Shown in pieces: positions 60,450-64,000 of a stretch of DNA of 64,000 nt. The translations under genes and the position numbers were made by a program. Source of the stretch: Marisa cornuarietis (lineage: Eukaryota; Mollusca; Gastropoda; Architaenioglossa; Ampullariidae); NCBI GenBank assembly GCA_004794655.1, contig SMMW01000592.1, forward strand, positions 744,001 through 808,000, read 5' to 3'. The notes beneath the pieces were generated by a model that saw only the letters and a list, made by a program, of their open reading frames with translations, was not told where the DNA came from and searched no databases. Position 1 is the first letter of the stretch. Each line of letters starts with the position of its first letter.

Positions 60450-63424
60450 GCCCCTAGATTCAGTGTAGTCATCGCTTCATATATGTGACTTTCACTTTTT
60501 ACAATTCATGCACAATTTCTATAGATCATATTGGTTCACGTGTTTGATTAGCGTTCATAGCATGAACGCTAAACATGTGCACTTTTATTAGTATTATTAA
60601 AACACCATGACTTGACTTGTGTTACAGCTTTCACATTCTCTGGCAAGCTCTTAAGACGACTGAATGGACGCATTCATGTGTAAATAGGAATATAAACTGT
60701 GCTGCGACTTCAGCTTAACTTCAAATCGACTCTTTCATTAAAAAAAAAACCTCCCACCACCACCACCACCACCACCACCACCACCACCACCACCACCACC
60801 ACCACGTGTCGACTATAGAATCTCAAAACTGACAGCGGACAGAATGTGATGACTGCTTCGATGTATACTTTGTATCCAAGGACCTTAAGACCCACCTGAT
60901 TGAGAATTGTATCCCATCGATTTGGTGTTGCTTATTGTATAGTTTATTAAAATATGCTGATCATGTAGTTTATCAGAACATGCTAGTTGTGTAGCTTATT
61001 ACAATATGCTAATTGTGTCATGTGTTACAATATGTTAATTATTTGGTGTCCACTTTCGTTGAGGTACAAACTTTCGGATCACGATATTCTTACCAGTGCA
61101 TGGAAATAAGACAAATCAAGGCAGTGACGCGTTAGAACATGTAGACTTCAAATTACAAGTTTCCTGTTTGGTTGTATTTTTGTTCTAAGGTTACAGATGA
61201 AGCCTCTGTTTGTAAAGGTAAACCTACTGAAGCAGAACGGAGCGGAATTAATTGTCTCTTTGCGGCCTTTTATCTTATCTATGTTTCATCTATTTATTTG
61301 AACCCGGTTTGGCTCGCCAGTGTGTTGTTAACAGTAGCTGGGTAATAAGTGAGCGCGCGAGCTCGAGAGAAGAGGACCAGGACTGGTTCTACTCTGTAGG
61401 CCTTCAGTCGTGTATCGTGATGCGTGAAGCAGACACCTTCATAAGGCAGGTAGACGCAGGTAAGCACAGAGAGGTGTCCTTCAACAGAAGCCGAATAGCT
61501 TCCTGGCTGGGTCAAAGTTCTGAGATTCTAACAGTAAGGTAAGCCAGATCGTAAACTAACAACATTTTCTTCGGGAAAAAATATACCAAACTGAAATAAA
61601 AGCGATTGAGTTTTGTACTAATATAACTCATATTTAGGATTTTTTCCACATGACGTTTTCGTTTGGCTCCTGCTTTTTGAAATTTCTTAGCGAAAAAATT
61701 TAGAGACAAAAGACTATTTTAGGCAAAAATGTAATTAGAGAGATAAACCATCTTACCGGTGACAACTATGTATTGTGGAAAGCTTTGTTTCACCTTAAGT
61801 TAATGCAAATTTTAACACTTAGAGAAGGCGCCCTTGCCATTCTACGGTTCGTTAACAAGCAGTAATTCTGTCAAGGATGACATGCCTACGTAGAAAGCAA
61901 AACACATAAACTAGTTCGCTTGCTCGAAAATCTGCTAAAGAAAAAAAAAACCAACACTTCTCTGATAGTAAAATTAAATTCAATGAAACATATTCAAAAC
62001 ACATAGGCTTGTTCGTTCGCTAGACAATCTGCTAGACAAAAAGGCAACACTTCTAAAAAAAAAAACTATAATAAAATAAAATAAATACATAGACGAAGAC
62101 TAAAAAAACAACTCTCGCAAATGATTGTACACCACAGTTCTACAATAAAATGCAATACAACTTTATTTATCCCCAAGGGGCAGTTCTGTGTAGTTATAAA
62201 GATAAATATCTATATATATATTGCAAACTTTTCATTTTAACTTTAAAAATGTACTGCACAACATATTTGAATAAAATTATTTAATTACATTTTCTATTAC
62301 GTTTTCTCTGACACAAATTTTTTTTAGCAGAGAACATAAGAAGATTCTGCACTATACTACCACACAGCGAAACAACAAACTAAACAAAAAAGACGGAATA
62401 GTATTTGTAGAATTATCTTTTTTTTCCTGATTACATGTTAAGTAAAAAGTCATTTTACTTTACTTCGTTCGTTCTTGATTCGTTCTTTCTGTCATTAATT
62501 TAATGCCATTTTACCGATATATCTTGCGAGTGGTATTTTTTTCTTTCTTTCCATCGTTATTTCAGTTATCTTTCTTTCTGTTTCCTTTATTCCTTCCTCG
62601 TTCTATCTTTCTTTCTTCTGTTTATGCCTTCCTTCCATCCTTTTAGTTATGCTGAGCGCTGCTGGAACTGACATATATTTTTCTAACGCTTGTACCGTAT
62701 TGGTTTCAGCTAATACTGACCCACACGATGTCCAACCCTGTTGTTTGTCTGCTGGTAACGATACTCTGTATCCCAGCGGTTGTCACAGGTATTGTTTTTC
62801 GCCATCTTGCATAAATTTCACACAAATATGGTAAAAGTAGTCCATTGATGTATAATCAGTTTGGCGGTTGCCTTGTTCCGTAAGTTTAGTAAGCTGACCT
62901 CCGATAGTCGTACAGTACCACCGAGATTTGTGTTATTGAGTTAGACGTATTAGAGTTATGCAAGACTTGTAGGTCAGGGACCAGTTGCACAGCACATTTC
63001 TAATTTTAAACACTTAAACAGTCTGACTTTCCGTCCTGTCACTACAATTTTTTTGTATGTCCTTGTGCAATGCATCTCAATAGCAGAGAAGAGATTTTGC
63101 TTCTTTAGAAGAGTTTTAAGGTTTAGAAATATGTTGTGCAACTTGCCCCAGACCGCCTGGCGACTCACAGTCTAGACGTGTGCAACGCAGGATTAGACTG
63201 TGCAAACATGGTAGACTATAATCATGAGGACATCAAGGTTTTGCAAAATGTGCAAGTTTAGAATGGTGCAGGGTTTGCAAGGGAGACGAAAATTAAATTA
63301 CACTACGTGCAGGTTAGAAAGATGTCAGAAGAAGTCCTGCTTTGTGTGTCCGTAATAGCCTAATCGTCTGATAGAAAGAGAAAAGGGTGGAAGATAGAGA
63401 AAGAAGAGAGTTTGTGTGCATATG

Positions 63425-63490
<66 letters not shown>

Positions 63491-63937
63491 CGCGCGTGCG
63501 AAAGAGATTGTAGATGTTTCATACACGGGAGATTGTCTATTCGTAAAAGTGTTAAAATGGTCTTTGTAAATCGCGATGAAGCTGAGGATGGCTAAAGTAC
63601 AGTGCTATTCAAATTCTCTTTTGACTACGGCGACGATGATGATGACGACGACCACAACGACGACAATGTGGAGAAGGGGAAGATACTTACGATATGTGAC
63701 TGGTGCAAAGAACATCAAGCCTTATTATTAAGTCACGTGCGAGAAGATAAAAGGGTGTTAAAAGGGTTGCCATCTGGACGAATGTCACAGCTTTCTTTTA
63801 TGACAGGCAGTTTAGGGCACAGTAAAGGTAAATGCAGCCACAAAGGACAAAAGAAAATTCTGAGATGTATCTTTTTCAGTAGGTAAATGCGTGCAGGATA
63901 CTCAGAGCTTCGACCCGGTTGCAACACAGTCTACCTT

Positions 63938-64000
63938 GTTGTCTTTGTACATCAAAATACGGAAATGATTAGTGTATGTTCCATCATAAATATATAATCA
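63938..64000 (+). repeat. Start of the next inter-unit spacer
   Basis: These 63 bp match 42753-42815, the spacer that precedes unit 2. If the order holds, a third unit should start near 64184, just outside the window. Confidence 0.8.

Larger units (their letters stand above)
51661..63937 (+). repeat. Array unit 2, right part
   Basis: Nearly identical to 29263-41678. Non-coding apart from transposon remnants listed separately. Ends at a deletion junction: 63937/63938 joins bases matching 41678 and 42753, removing 1074 bp found in unit 1. Confidence 0.9.

Overview
This is animal nuclear DNA: AT-rich, with long introns, GT-AG spliced genes, very many (CA)n, (ATC)n and (CCA)n microsatellites, and nested debris of LINE, SINE, mariner and hAT-like elements. 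I see no bacterial, organellar or viral genes. A tRNA-derived SINE-like tail common in mollusc genomes and the repeat texture suggest a mollusc, probably a gastropod. That taxon is inference; no single-copy marker gene is present.

Layout. 1-3175 is a graveyard: a LINE 3' tail, a mariner transposase broken into two opposed fragments, and a decayed LINE reverse transcriptase. From about 3176 to the window end there is a tandem array of a roughly 21-kb unit. Unit 1 is 3176-42998 and is inflated by an 18.9-kb transposon. Unit 2 starts at 42999, and its junction into a probable third unit lies at 63938-64000. Each unit carries one five-exon gene (3870-7561 and 43697-47699) for a predicted secreted protein of 125 residues: signal peptide, acidic Ser/Glu/Asp stretch, run of 14 threonines, then a ten-cysteine C-terminus. 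The two copies differ by 12 replacement and 2 silent changes, with every cysteine kept. A diverged homologue of the fourth exon lies at 42439-42486 in unit 1 and is deleted from unit 2.

The insert in unit 1 (10344-29262) is a complete-looking Kyakuja-Dileera-Zisupton (KDZ) class DNA transposon. It has 135-bp terminal inverted repeats with one mismatch, sits inside an (ATC)n microsatellite, and is absent from the matching site in unit 2 (an empty site). It carries a 16-exon transposase gene (10930-16330) that I could splice by eye into one open frame of 913 residues. A second, oppositely oriented 13-exon gene (28096-23808, 437 codons) has a single in-frame stop at codon 47. Three 104-bp repeats precede the transposase, degenerate subterminal repeats lie next to the right end, and a LINE fragment is nested inside.

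The rest of each unit (29263-41678 and 51661-63937) is nearly identical between copies and holds only repeats: a hAT-like miniature element, a composite tRNA-head/LINE-tail element, SINE heads, LINE remnants and minisatellites. The left parts of the units are clearly more diverged than the right parts. This discontinuity points to gene conversion, a second recent duplication, or an assembly artefact.
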